Positions 1 through 10,886 of a stretch of DNA of 64,000 nucleotides are shown piece by piece. A program made the position numbers and the translations under genes. Every line of letters starts with the position of its first letter. Positions within the stretch are counted from its first letter, which is position 1. The DNA is taken from assembly GCF_000417875.1 (NCBI RefSeq), contig NW_006920888.1, forward strand, positions 80,738 through 144,737, in the 5' to 3' direction. The DNA is from Pseudozyma flocculosa PF-1 (taxonomy: Eukaryota; Basidiomycota; Ustilaginomycetes; Ustilaginales; Ustilaginaceae). The notes under the pieces are model-generated. The model was not told where the DNA came from. It saw only the letters and a list, made by a program, of their open reading frames with translations, and did no database searches.

Positions 1-2094
1 CCTCTTTTGGCGCTCGCGCATCAATCTGCAGAATTTGCACTTCGACGACTTGGGCTTGCGCACCAGCGTGCCGTCCTTGGAGCTGGAGCGCGTCCGCGTC
101 TTGACCACGCCCTCCTCGTCGACGGCCGCCGCGAGCGCCGCGTGCTGCGCCTTGCGCCCCTTGACGCGCGCAGACAGCTGCAGCGCCTCGAGCTCATAGT
201 GCTGCAGGCTGGGCCGCCTCGACGTGTCCGGCGTCCCGCTCTCGGACGCCGAGACAAACGAGTCGCTGCCGTGCGACTGGTCCGCCAGGTGGAGCGACAG
301 CATCGTCGACCGGGCCGTGTGCAGCGCGCTGACCGTCTCGAGCGACGACGAGAACTTGGTGTCGTCGTGCGCGTCCGCATCGCTCTCCGCCGTCGCGTAT
401 CGCGGGGAATGGCCCGCTCCGCCGAGGGCAGGTGACACGTCGCCCGGCGACACCCTGCCGCAGCTGAGCCAGGCCGAGAGCGACGACGACGGACTCAGCT
501 TGTCGCGGCCGGCGCCAAGGGCACCGCCGCCAAGCCCGCCCAGCTCGCCGACCCGGTCGTAGGGTCCCAGCTCTGGGCTGGTGCAGCTGCTGCTGATCCA
601 GCTGACCTCGTTGCCTGGACTATCGGTGCCGTCGGCGTCACCGTCGCTGCTCAGCGAGCTCCAAGGATCGACCGACGAGCAGCGCGATGAAATGGGCGAG
701 GAGAAGCCCAGACCGGTGGGCCACGTGGCGACCAGGCTTGGTCTCTGGCCGTGAGACTCCAGAGGCTGTATCCGACCGGTTTGCTCGTCGGCGCGCACCG
801 CTTCCGGCTCTTGCGGCCCCATCAGAAGCGAAGGTGGGCGTGGGTGCTGCGCCGCCTGAGCCTCGCAGGCGCCGCTTGGCGGCATCGCGCCCGTCGATCG
901 GGGGCCCGGGCTCTGGACCGCCTCCAAGCTCAGATGTCGCAGGTCCTCCTCGGAGCTGCGCCTGCGTTCCAGGCTGGGTGTGGGGGCCAGCGATGAGGGG
1001 GCAAGGGCCGACCGGCAGGGGCGCTCAGCCTCGATGCGGCCGACTGCCACTTCGCTCAGCCCAAAGTAGCCGCCCTCGCCGCTACCGACGTCGACACTGG
1101 CGCTGTTGCCGAGCAAGCCTTGGGAAAAGGGGCCCGTCAGGCTCGGACTGGGCATCGGGGTCGCGTCGGGCGACAGCACGCTGACCAGGGCCGGAATGGC
1201 AGCGCGGGGAGTCGGCATCGAGGTGACGGCGGCCGCCGCCGCATCGACGTCGCCCGCCGCGGGACGTGCCGAGAGCCCCTTTGACAGCCCACCGAACGAG
1301 CGGAACCCGTGGACGGGCAGCTGCACCTGGTTGGCCGCATTGGCCGGTGCCGAGGCCGTGGGCTCCGCACCCAGCGAGATCGTCGAAGGCCTGAAGAGGG
1401 TGCCACCTTCCAAGGAGCTGTAGAGCGACGAGTGGATGCTTTTGCCGCACACGGTGAGGCCGCCCTGGTTGGTGCCCGGCTGCGCGTGCATCGACGGCGT
1501 CGGGTAGGTGCCATTCTTGATCTCGTCGAGCGCCGAGCTGTGCAGCTGGCCGACGGTGTCCCTTTCCCCGCGGCTGGCCAGCGTGGGGCTGGCGGCTTCG
1601 TCGGCGTCGTCTTCGCCGTCGTAGGAGGTGCAGCGGGGCGGGAGGCTCATGTCGTACTCGGAGCCGCCCTGGGTGCACTCAATCGGGCGGCGGTCGTACT
1701 TTTCGCCAGAGTGGACCGAGAACTGCTGCGGCGGCGAGTCGTCGAAATGGACGTGGCGCGGCGGCTCCGAGCACGACACGCTGCGGGTGCCGCCGGTCGG
1801 GCCGGGGCTGCCTGGACCGTGAGCCTCGAGAGCATGAGGCGGAGCGTCGACGGCAAAGTCCAGGGTGGCATTCGCCGGCACGGGCGAGGACCTGTTGCGC
1901 TTGAGGCAAGGTGCTCTGATACAGATCGAGGGGCGGGCGGGGATGAGGTGGGGCCGGACTCGACCGAGCTCGGGCGCGGCGGCCTCGGGAGAGGGCAGCT
2001 CGATGGCCGAAGCAGCGTCGATGGGCGACGACAGGTCGGCGGTGACGACGATGGTGGCGGTGGCCAACTTGCCGAGCGCAGTGTCGATCAGCAT
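1..2094 (-). CDS. Uncharacterised Ser/Pro-rich protein (3' end beyond the window)
   Basis: I do not recognise this gene. One reading frame on the minus strand stays open from an ATG at 2094 to the left edge, about 698 codons, with no stop seen, so the C-terminus is missing. The protein is rich in Ser, Pro, Gly and Ala and looks largely disordered. Ordered-looking islands include PELGRVRPHLIP and RPSICIRAPCLKRN near residues 45-70, a basic/acidic RHVHFDD stretch, and RPIECTQGGSEYDMSLPP about 135 residues in, which has the look of a conserved fungal motif. The last visible residues, KCKFCRLMRERQKR, are basic with two Cys. The same frame stays open upstream to about 2385 without another ATG, so an additional 5' exon cannot be excluded. 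A regulatory or scaffold protein is possible, but no function can be assigned. Confidence 0.6.
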   Translation of the reverse strand, partial: MLIDTALGKLATATIVVTADLSSPIDAASAIELPSPEAAAPELGRVRPHLIPARPSICIRAPCLKRNRSSPVPANATLDFAVDAPPHALEAHGPGSPGPTGGTRSVSCSEPPRHVHFDDSPPQQFSVHSGEKYDRRPIECTQGGSEYDMSLPPRCTSYDGEDDADEAASPTLASRGERDTVGQLHSSALDEIKNGTYPTPSMHAQPGTNQGGLTVCGKSIHSSLYSSLEGGTLFRPSTISLGAEPTASAPANAANQVQLPVHGFRSFGGLSKGLSARPAAGDVDAAAAAVTSMPTPRAAIPALVSVLSPDATPMPSPSLTGPFSQGLLGNSASVDVGSGEGGYFGLSEVAVGRIEAERPCRSALAPSSLAPTPSLERRRSSEEDLRHLSLEAVQSPGPRSTGAMPPSGACEAQAAQHPRPPSLLMGPQEPEAVRADEQTGRIQPLESHGQRPSLVATWPTGLGFSSPISSRCSSVDPWSSLSSDGDADGTDSPGNEVSWISSSCTSPELGPYDRVGELGGLGGGALGAGRDKLSPSSSLSAWLSCGRVSPGDVSPALGGAGHSPRYATAESDADAHDDTKFSSSLETVSALHTARSTMLSLHLADQSHGSDSFVSASESGTPDTSRRPSLQHYELEALQLSARVKGRKAQHAALAAAVDEEGVVKTRTRSSSKDGTLVRKPKSSKCKFCRLMRERQKR

Positions 2095-5000
2095 TGCGAT
2101 AGAGGCGCGACTCTGGCGGATGAACGGCGGGGCAAGGATGCAGCGGGGTACGTCGGCTATCCGGCCGTGGTGGACGCTCCGCGCGCAACAGGCAGCCAGG
2201 CCTGGGATGAGGGAGGACGTGCGTGGAGACGGAAGAAGCTCTCGTGCCCCGGAGGGGGGAGGGGCAGCCGGTTGAAGGTGTCGAGAGGTGCTCCGGACGC
2301 ACCGCTGTGCTAGAGAGCGGTCGAGTTCATCATTGAAAGGGACAAGGTCGTTGGATGATTGTTGGGCGGCGGAATGGGGCGAGGTAGATGCCGATCAGGG
2401 CGGACCTCGGAGTTGGACGTTCGAGTGCAGAGGTGGGTATGGGCGTCGAGCGATGCAGGGAACAGCTCGTTTGGCGGAGGAGGCGCTCTTGGAATGGCGG
2501 CGAGAGTGTCCGATGGAGGGATCCTGATGTTGGAAGAGTGTAGCGCGGTATTTGATGATGAGGTCCAGGGTCGGGTGACGAGATGCGGATCGATGAATCA
2601 GGTGTGGATGCGGGCGATGTGTGGATGCGGAGAGGCAGAGGCAGAGGGAAAGGAGGAGGAGGAGAGAGAAAGAGCCGAGAGAGAGGACGGAAGGAAGGAT
2701 CTAGACAGTATGGATGAGGGTGACTTGATGATGCCCCGCGAAAGGGACGAACGGGCGGGCGGGCGGGCTCAGTGGCGCCGAGACATGCGAGCGGGCGGAG
2801 GGGCGGATCGGCGAGCGGATGGGTTGCGGTGGTTCAAGGGAGGAAGGGGCGGGCCGAGACGGTTTGTATTCTGCGTGCGCCGAGACCGGGGTGGGGCGCG
2901 AGTGGTGTTGTAGGTTGGCAGGCAGGGGTGTGTCCGCAGGCGTGGCAATAGAGGGAGGGGAAACAAAGAGGTCGCGTGTCGACCTTTGATGAGAGGAGCG
3001 GTGGTGGGACGATGGAAGAAAAGGCCAGCGAGGTGGTGGTGGAGACACGATCGGTTGCCGTGTGCGAGAGAAGGGGAGGAAGGGTGAAGACGCTGGGTGG
3101 TGGGCGTGCGATTGCGGGGCAGAGCGAGGTCGCGTGGTGGTGATGGCTGGTGGTGGCAGTTGTCGGTTTGGTGTAGGTGGTGATCCTGGTGCGCTGCGCT
3201 ACGACGAAGGCCAGCGCGGAGCTCTTGCCTGTTGGGCGCCGGATAGGACCAGCGGACGACGCACGAGGGAGGGCGAAACAGATGGGACAGGAGAAGAGAA
3301 GATGCAGGTAGAGAGGAGAGAAACGTTGGCGGCGACGACCAACGACGACGACGACGGCAGCAGCAGCAGCAGAAGCGGCGTCCACAGCGTCCACGGCAGG
3401 CGACAGGCAGGCAGCAAGCAGCCACACGGTACGGCAAACACCAGCAACACCAGCAGCGGCGAGCCACCGGCCAGCCAGCCAGACAGGGCAGACAGCCAGG
3501 GGGCCAGGGCCAGGCAGGGTCAGGGTCAGGCAGGCACGCGGGCAGCCCCTGCCCAGCGCTACTCTACCCCGCCCGAAAAAAGAAAACGCAAAAAAATCCA
3601 GCTCGAATTTCCACCCACGCCGACAGCGGGGCCCAGAGAGAGGCGGGCAGGCAGGAGGATCGATGCTGGCCGCCGCTCGCGGGCCCCTGCCGCTCGAGGC
3701 CGAGGCCATGTGAGCCGAGCCAGCCTGCCAGCCAGCCGGCCAGCCAGCCAGCCAGGCTCCCTCTTCCCACGACCCTGACCTGCTCGAAACTGGCCCGCCG
3801 GACCGCAGGCTCTTCCCGCCCCCGCCCGCCGCCCTCCCGCCCGTCTTCTGCCTGTTGACCGCTGGATCTCCTCTCGCGGCAGGCGTGGATGGCAGGCAGG
3901 CTGGCCGTCGCTTCCCACCAGCCAGCCAGCCAGCCACCCGCGCCTGCCCGCTCGTTCGCTCGAGGGTCGCCCTGGCCTGCCTGCCTGGCGCTCTTTGTCG
4001 CTCCCCGGTCCTGCCTCGTCCCGCCCGCCTGCCCTGCGTCCCTCCTGCCATTGACCCGCCACCGGGCTTCAGGCGACAGGGCGTGCGTGCGACCGGGTGG
4101 CCGAGCGAGGTGGGACAAAATCACCAGCAGGCAGGCGCAAGCGACCGGAAGCGGGCCACCAAAAGGCGAGCGACGATGTCGAGGCACGAGGTGCGACGCG
4201 AGCGAGCGAGCTCCAGAGCTGCTCGAGCGAGAGCTGTTACGTTTATTTGTCTCTCAGGTCGGTGTCTCTGATCCCGCTGGCGCTTAGCTTGCCGGTGGCC
4301 ATGGCCTGGCCTATGTCTCGAGAATCGACGTTTGAACGCCAGCCAGCCAGCTCCGCCTGGCGATGCCAGCAGGCTGGGCCTGCCTGGCCCTCTGTGCCGC
4401 GGTCCCATTTTGCGGGCTCAGCGCCAGAAACCCTAGCCTTCTCTCGCCCCAGGTCGTCGCCGTCGCCGTCGCCGTTCGCTCGCTCGCTCGCGCCAAACCC
4501 CGCTGATCACTGCCTAGTTCCGATTGATATCCGCAAGCGCCCGACCCGATCCGGTCCGCCGCATGGTGCACATTCGACTCTTTGCTCGTGCGGGGCCACC
4601 GTGCCGGCTTGGCTTGGCTAGGAGTCCTGACCGCGTTCCCAGGCAGGCATGCCCGTTGACCTCGCGCACGATGCTGACCACCAGCGGCAGCGCCCAGCAG
4701 AGAAGCATGCAACAACACCACCTCGTGTAGTCGCCGGTAGCGTACATGCGATGGGCCGTTGGTGGAGCGCGCCAAGCAGCGGCACATGCGGTCGAGCCTG
4801 CGGTCTCCTATTACGATTCAGCAGCGCAGGCTAGGCCAGGCCTGGCCTCGACCACGCTGGCGATGCGCATGCCAAGCCCGCCATGGCCACCAGCAGCTTC
4901 CGCCGTAGCGGAAGTGAGAGCGAGCGTCGAGTCGAGTCGAGCGCTGCAGGCTCGTCGGCCTGCCTGCCATCATGCTTCGGTACAGCGTGGCTCGCTGCCT

Positions 5001-5610
5001 GACCTGGCTGGCCGAGCGGGCCTCTCCCCCTGACTTTGGGCGCGGCATGGCTGGCCCACCACCGAGCCCTTTTGGCCTGGAGCGAGTCGACTCGCTGGTC
5101 GTCCCGAGCCGCCCGGACCCGCTTCTGCACCATCGTGGGCTTGCCGACCAGACGGTGTTGCCCCTTTGCATGGGTCGGCCCCAGCGAGAGACGGACGAGC
5201 GCCGAGCAGGCAAAGGGTCACGGCTCGGAACCGCAGGCCAGCCGGCGCCCCCGACCCAGTGGCCAGCTGGAGGCGTGCATCTTGGCCCGAGTTCCGAGAA
5301 CAGGCCCTGGCCGAGAGCGAACCTGCCCCGCCTCTCCAAATTTTTGAGAAGGCAGGGTTGGGTTTTTCTTGCAGGCGGGCGGGCGGTGGGGCTTTGGAGG
5401 TCCTGCCTGCGCCGGCCTTGCTTGCACGCTCTCCAACCTGCTCACCTCCTCTCCTCACCTCACCTGACTCCATCACTCGACCGGATCACCGCCCGCCCTA
5501 CATCTTCCGACGAACCAAAGCGACGACCGCCGACGGAAACCTTGGCGGAGAGATCCCTCGCCCACACAACAGCAGCAGCTCAGCCTCGCTCCTCTTGAAA
5601 GTCGGCACCC
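2095..5610. other. Gene-free, repeat-rich stretch between divergent genes
   Basis: This 3.5 kb separates the minus-strand Ser-rich gene from plus-strand bystin and should hold both promoters. It is rich in CCAG/GCCA tetramer runs (3728-3756, 3917-3937), CAGG tetramers and purine tracts (2640-2700). Several open frames cross it on both strands, including 405 codons on minus. Their products are repeats of Trp-Leu-Ala-Gly or Arg/Pro-rich text produced by the microsatellites, with no recognisable domain. I see no gene I can support. Confidence 0.6.
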
Positions 5611-7423
5611 ATGCCACGGGCACCTTCGACCTCGGCCAAAAAGGGCCGCGGCGGCGCCTCGCCCCGCCACAACCCGCTCCACCAGGAGCTCAAGGAGGAC
5701 GAGCTCACCTCTCGCTTCGGCACCGTCAGCGCGCCCGGACGCCGCGCCAAGAACAAGTCGGCCAAGCGCGGCGCGAATGACGGCGACGGCGCCGACGATG
5801 CCACCGTCAACATCGACATCTACTCTGCGCCCAAGGGCATGGTGACGGGCGGCAAGGCAGGTGGAGGCGCAAAGGAGAAGCGCTTCATCGATCCCAAGCT
5901 CTCGCGCAACATCCTCAGGCTGGCGCGCGAGCAGCAGGAGGAGCTCGAGGCAGAGGAGCTCGAAATGCAGCGGGCCGAAGAGATCGGCGACGGCGACGGC
6001 GACGGCGACGAAGCCGCAGCAGGGTCGACGCGAGCAGCTGGACGGGCGTCGGGCTCCAGGGATGCCATCCGAGACGGCAACGGCGAGATGCCCGACGACT
6101 CGGACGACGACAACGAGGGCATGGACGCCGACGAGGCCGAGGGCGACCTCGATGACGACGAGGCGCAGCTCGGCGAGAACGGCTGGAGCTCGTACGACGC
6201 CAACCTAGAGATCGACCCGTCAGATCGAGCGCTGCTCGACCGGTTCCAGAAGCAGCACGAGGAGCACGACGGCGGCGCCGACGACGACGGCAACGACGGC
6301 GCCGAGGACCACAACATGGGCGGCGCCGACGAGCAGCGGAGAGGCAACCGGACGCTGGCCGACCTCATCATGGCCAAAATTGACGCTGCCGAGGCGGCCG
6401 AGGCGAGGAGGGCCGACGGATACCCGATGCCGCCTGGCATCAACCCCAAGGTGGTCGAGGTCTACACGAAGTGAGTGCCGGTCGCACCGTTTTCGGGCGT
6501 GGTTGGGCGACTTGCCCCTCTAATGCGGACCCGTCACTCATCGGCCCTCTTCACCCTGCACTCTCCCCCCTCGCTGCTCGCTGCTCGCTGCTCGCTGCAG
6601 GGTCGGGCAGCTGCTGTCGCGGTACAAGTCGGGCCCGCTGCCCAAGGCGTTCAAGATTATCCCTTCGCTGCCGGCGTGGGAGTCGATCCTCTATATCACC
6701 GACCCGGCGTCGTGGACGGCGCACGCGACGCTGGCAGCGGTGCGGACGTTCATTTCTTCGATGAAGCCTGCGCAGGCGGAAAAGTTCCTGGAGCTGGTGC
6801 TGCTCGACAAGGTGCGCGACGAGATCCAGGACGAGGGCAAGGTGTCGTACCAGACGTACGAGGCCATGAAGAAGGCCGTCTACAAGCCGGCGGCGTTCTT
6901 CAAGGGGTTCCTGTTCCCGCTGTGCGAGTCGGGCACGCTGACGCTCAAGGAGGGCGCCATTGTGTCGTCGGTGCTGGCCAAGGTGTCGATCCCGGTGCTG
7001 CACTCTGCTGCGGCGCTGCTGCGGTTGGCCGAGATGGAGTACACGGGCCCGACGTCGCTCTTTATCCGGGTGCTGCTGGACAAGAAGTACGCGCTGCCGT
7101 ACAAGGTGATTGACTCGCTCGTCTTCCACTACCTGCGGTTCGCCGACCCCAAGGAGGGGGTCGAGACGAACCGCGAGACGGGCGAGCGGCGGATGCCGGT
7201 GCTGTGGCACCAGAGCCTGTTGGTGTTTTCGCAGCGGTACAAGCAGGACCTGACGCCGGACCAGAAGGGGGCGCTGCTGGACCTGATCCGGGTGCAGAAG
7301 CACGACGGCATCACGCCCGAGGTGCGGCGGGAGCTCATGACGGCCCAGGCGCGCGGCGAGATGCTCGACGAGCCCATCGACTATGACCGCGACGACGACG
7401 ACGACGACATCATGTCGGTCTAG
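5611..7423 (+). CDS. ENP1: Bystin / ENP1, 40S ribosome biogenesis factor
   Basis: Two exons, 5611-6470 and 6601-7423, are joined across a 130-bp GTGAGT...CTGCAG intron (560 residues). Exon 1 ends VVEVYT plus a split Lys; exon 2 continues VGQLLSRYKSGPLPKAFKIIP, the start of the conserved bystin domain, followed by PAAFFKGFLFPLCESGTLTL and the KKYALPYKVIDSLVFHYLRF block. The first ~270 residues are a basic then strongly Asp/Glu-rich extension, and the tail is acidic. Yeast Enp1 (about 480 residues) is a nucleolar and cytoplasmic factor of pre-40S particles needed for 18S rRNA maturation; that role is inferred from the family. The longer length comes from the acidic N-terminal segment. The AP-3 delta gene follows on the same strand after about 415 bp. 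Confidence 0.96.
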
Positions 7424-7838
7424 GCGGGCGCTGCGACGGGCCTAGCCTTGTACCATTATCTCTGTGCGACCCGCATCCTGGCCCGTGACCTGTAGCCGTA
7501 GCAGCATGCCCGCCTGCCTGCGCAAGCCAGCCGACCGTTTACTCCCCCTTAGCCCGTGTCGAGGCGTCTGTGCTCAGTCGTTGGTATGGTGTGGTGTGAG
7601 GTGGACGCGGGCCAAATTTGCCCTTCTTGGGGGCGAGGCAGCCAGCACGCAAGCCAAGGACAGAAGAGGCGGCAAAGGGGCCGCCCGCCAAGCGAGAGCA
7701 ACACTCGCCGCGCTCCACATTTCCGCGTGGCACCCTTCTTTCGGATGCGATCATCTCTGCTTCGCCCTCGTCACCACCACCACCACCACCACCGGCTGCC
7801 AACATCAGCACCCTCCGCCCCCCTCGTCGTCCGGCGAG
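7424..7838 (+). other. Intergenic spacer between bystin and AP-3 delta
   Basis: About 415 bp hold the 3' end of bystin and the promoter/5' UTR of AP-3 delta. A run of CAC/CCA triplets lies at 7770-7792, shortly upstream of the ATG. The open frame of AP-3 delta extends back to 7464 but the upstream text has no adaptin similarity, so the ATG at 7839 was chosen as the start. No other gene is seen. Confidence 0.6.
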
Positions 7839-10800
7839 ATGTTCGAGCGCTCCCTCTCGGCCCTCATCAAAGGGCTCCGCTCCCACCGCGGCAAGGATGA
7901 GGCCAAGTACGTCGCACAGGTCATGGACGAGATCCGCCACGAGGTCCGCAGCGGCGACATGGACGTCAAGGCAGAGGCCGTCCTCAAGCTCACCTACCTC
8001 CAGATGCTCGGCTACCCCTTTGCCGACGCCTCCTTCCACATGCTCGAGGTCATGGCCTCCCCGCGCTACCACCTCAAGCACATCGGCTACCTCGCAGCCG
8101 CACAGTGCTTCTCCCAGGACACCGACGTCCTCATCCTCGCCACCAACCTCGTCAAAAAGGACCTCCACTCCACCTCGCCCCTCGACGTCGCCGTCGCCCT
8201 CAACGGCCTCTCGCACATCGTCACCCCCGACCTCTCGCGCCACCTCGGCCCGGACACCATCGCCCTCCTCACCCACACCAAGCCCATGATCCGCAAAAAG
8301 GCGCTCCTCGTCCTCTACTCGATGATCATAAAGTGCCCAGAGATGCTCGACCACGCCTGGGACCGCCTCCGCGAAAAGCTAGACGACCCAGACCTCGGCG
8401 TCGTCTCGGCCGCCGTCAACATCGTCTGCGAGCTCGCTCGCCGCGACCCGCGCCCCTTTCTCCCGCTCGCACCCCAGCTCTTCCACCTCCTCACCACCTC
8501 GACCAACAACTGGATGCTCATCAAGGTCATCAAGCTCTTTGGCTCCCTCACCCCGCTCGAGCCCCGCCTCATCCGCAAGCTCGTGCCCCCCATCACCACC
8601 ATCATCTCAAACACGCCCGCAATGAGCCTGCTCTACGAGTGCATCCACACCGTCATCATCGGCGGCATCCTGCTCGGCGACGGCGGCGACGACCTCGCCG
8701 TCACCTGCGTCGACAAGCTCGCACGCTTCCTCGAGGACGCAGACCAGAACCTCAAGTACATCTCCCTCCTCGCCCTCGTCAAGATCCTCCCCACCCACCC
8801 GCACCTCGTCGCCGAGCACCAGGAGATCATCTTCCAGTCGATCGAGGACCCGGACCTCAGCATCCGGCTGCGCGCCCTCGAGCTCGTCGGAGGCATGGCC
8901 AGCGCAGCCAACCTCCAGCCCATCGTCTCCCAGCTCCTGTCGCACCTCGAGCCGCCGGCAAGCGCCGCCGCCGACTTGGCCCACCCGTCGTCGTCGGCGT
9001 CGACGACGAGCGCAAGGAAGGCGAGCGCAGCTGCGGCCGCGCTGAAGGCGTCGCTCAGCGGCATGGGCGGCGCGAGTGGCGGCCTCGAGGCCGCAGACCC
9101 CAGCAACTCGGCCGTGGCGGCCGCCGCGCTCAACAACAACCCGACCCTCTCGCCCTCGTACCGCCTCGAGATCGTGCGGCGCATCCTCGCCCTCGGCAGC
9201 GCCGACACCTACGCCAACGTCCACGACTTCCAGTGGTACCTCGACGTCCTCGTCAGGCTCGCCCTCATCGCCAACGTGCCCGAGGACGAGGGCATCGGCG
9301 GCAGGATCCGGGACCAGATCATCGACATCACCACCCGCGTCAGAGCCGTCCGGCCGTACGCGGCGAGGACCATGGTCGACCTGCTCAGGGATCCGAGGCT
9401 CGTCGGCCCCAGCCTCGCCAGCTCGACGTCGTTTGACGAGGGCAAAGACATGCGCAGGGTGCTCCACGCCGCCGCCTGGGTGTGCGGCGAGTACTGCGAG
9501 GAGGTGCCCTCGGCGGCAGCCGCGATCCCGCTGCTGCTGCAGCCGTCCATCTACCAGGCCGCCGACGCCGCCACGGCCGCGGCGTGCGTGCACAACGCCG
9601 TGAAGCTGTTTGCGCACTGGACGGCGTCGTTGAGCGAGAGCTGGTCCGACGACCAGCTCGACGACGTCAAACACCTCGCCAAGCAGGTCATCGCGGCGCT
9701 TGACGCGGTCCACACGGCGACCGACGACGCCGAGGTGCAGGAGCGTACGACCGAGTTCCGGCAACTCTTCCGGCTGCTCGAGAGGGACCTCGAGGGCTAC
9801 AAGGGCGCATCGCGGGGGGCGTCGGCATCGACGACGACAACGTCGGCGGCGGCTGGCTCCACGGGGCCGCCAGGCTCGCTCGTCTCTTCCCGTTCGGCCT
9901 CGCCTTCGGCGCCATCGTCGGGCCCTTCTGGGCCAAAGTCGCTCAACCTGCTCAGCCCGCTCTTCTTCAACCATACCCTCGGGCCTGTGGCCGAAAAGGC
10001 GCAAGCCAAGGTCTCGGTGCCCGAAGGCCTGGAGCTCGAGTCCTGGATCGTGCCGCAAGACTGGCTGAGCAGCCTGGCAAAGACGAGCGGTGGTGGCTTT
10101 GCCTTCGGCGATGGCGGCTACGACGAGGGCCACGAGTCGTGGCTGCGATTCGACTTTTACCAGCCCGAGGGGCGGTCAGGACGAGGAACGGCTGCGGGCG
10201 CGGGGAGCAAGAAGAAGGTGGCGTCCACCTCGGCTGCAACAGCGACGGCGAAACAGGGCACGGCAGAGGAAAAGGAGCGACGGAGGCAGCTGCGCGAGGA
10301 GCGGATGCGCGACGATCCCTTCTACATCGGATCCAAGGCGAACAAGGCCAAGAAGAAGGCAGCCAAGGGCCACGACGGCGCGGCTGAGGACGGTCGCGAG
10401 GCAGCCGCCGACGACATCGACAGCATCCCCGTCATCCAGCTCGACCTCAGCGGGCTCAACCTCGGCAGCCCGTCTGGGGGCGGCAAGGCGGCGGCCGCTC
10501 CGCCTGTGCTCGAGAGGGAGGAGATGCCCGAGCGTGCCAGGAAGCCGAAGAGTTTCAAGTCTGCAGGCGACGCCGGCGCGGCGACGACGACAAGGAAGAA
10601 GGCCAAGTCGAAGGCGGTCACCTCTGGTACGACGAGTCCGAGCGCTGCGATCGAAGATGCGGGCGCCGCCGGTCAAGCGGCTGCTGCTGCTGCTGCTACA
10701 GCAGCAGGAGAAGCCATGCAGGACGACGAAGCCGAGGGAGGGACGGAACCGCTAGCCAAGCTGGTCAAGTCTGCGTCGAGCTCATCGACGACGACGCTGG

Positions 10801-10886
10801 CGCAGGGGCAAGCGGGCACACCGCCGACAAGTGCGGCCAAGAAGAAAAAGAAGCGGGCCAATGCGGCCGAGATCCTCCTCGACTAG
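7839..10886 (+). CDS. APL5: AP-3 adaptor complex, delta subunit
   Basis: Single exon, 1015 residues from the ATG at 7839 (MFERSLSALIKGLRSHRG), the typical start of AP-3 delta. The first ~600 residues are an adaptin N-terminal HEAT-type trunk with family blocks VKAEAVLKLTYLQMLGYPF, YLAAAQCFS and PMIRKKALLVLYSMIIKCPE. The last ~350 residues are a low-complexity Ala/Ser/Lys hinge and tail with Lys clusters and an acidic patch. Family knowledge: AP-3 sorts cargo such as alkaline phosphatase and vacuolar SNAREs from Golgi/endosomes directly to the vacuole. Two Ala-coding inserts (around 8965-9140) sit within the trunk and look lineage-specific. The C-terminal ear is hard to recognise by eye. Confidence 0.95.
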   Translation: MFERSLSALIKGLRSHRGKDEAKYVAQVMDEIRHEVRSGDMDVKAEAVLKLTYLQMLGYPFADASFHMLEVMASPRYHLKHIGYLAAAQCFSQDTDVLILATNLVKKDLHSTSPLDVAVALNGLSHIVTPDLSRHLGPDTIALLTHTKPMIRKKALLVLYSMIIKCPEMLDHAWDRLREKLDDPDLGVVSAAVNIVCELARRDPRPFLPLAPQLFHLLTTSTNNWMLIKVIKLFGSLTPLEPRLIRKLVPPITTIISNTPAMSLLYECIHTVIIGGILLGDGGDDLAVTCVDKLARFLEDADQNLKYISLLALVKILPTHPHLVAEHQEIIFQSIEDPDLSIRLRALELVGGMASAANLQPIVSQLLSHLEPPASAAADLAHPSSSASTTSARKASAAAAALKASLSGMGGASGGLEAADPSNSAVAAAALNNNPTLSPSYRLEIVRRILALGSADTYANVHDFQWYLDVLVRLALIANVPEDEGIGGRIRDQIIDITTRVRAVRPYAARTMVDLLRDPRLVGPSLASSTSFDEGKDMRRVLHAAAWVCGEYCEEVPSAAAAIPLLLQPSIYQAADAATAAACVHNAVKLFAHWTASLSESWSDDQLDDVKHLAKQVIAALDAVHTATDDAEVQERTTEFRQLFRLLERDLEGYKGASRGASASTTTTSAAAGSTGPPGSLVSSRSASPSAPSSGPSGPKSLNLLSPLFFNHTLGPVAEKAQAKVSVPEGLELESWIVPQDWLSSLAKTSGGGFAFGDGGYDEGHESWLRFDFYQPEGRSGRGTAAGAGSKKKVASTSAATATAKQGTAEEKERRRQLREERMRDDPFYIGSKANKAKKKAAKGHDGAAEDGREAAADDIDSIPVIQLDLSGLNLGSPSGGGKAAAAPPVLEREEMPERARKPKSFKSAGDAGAATTTRKKAKSKAVTSGTTSPSAAIEDAGAAGQAAAAAAATAAGEAMQDDEAEGGTEPLAKLVKSASSSSTTTLAQGQAGTPPTSAAKKKKKRANAAEILLD

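Noticed and set aside
1106..1423. A plausible-looking 105-codon plus-strand frame near the left edge
   Set aside because: The minus strand is open across the whole region and encodes a more protein-like Ser-rich sequence in one continuous frame.
2834..4187. Minus-strand open frames of 405 and 207 codons with WLAGWLAGWLAGW
   Set aside because: The repeats are translations of CCAG/GCCA microsatellites; no start context, splice logic or conserved domain.
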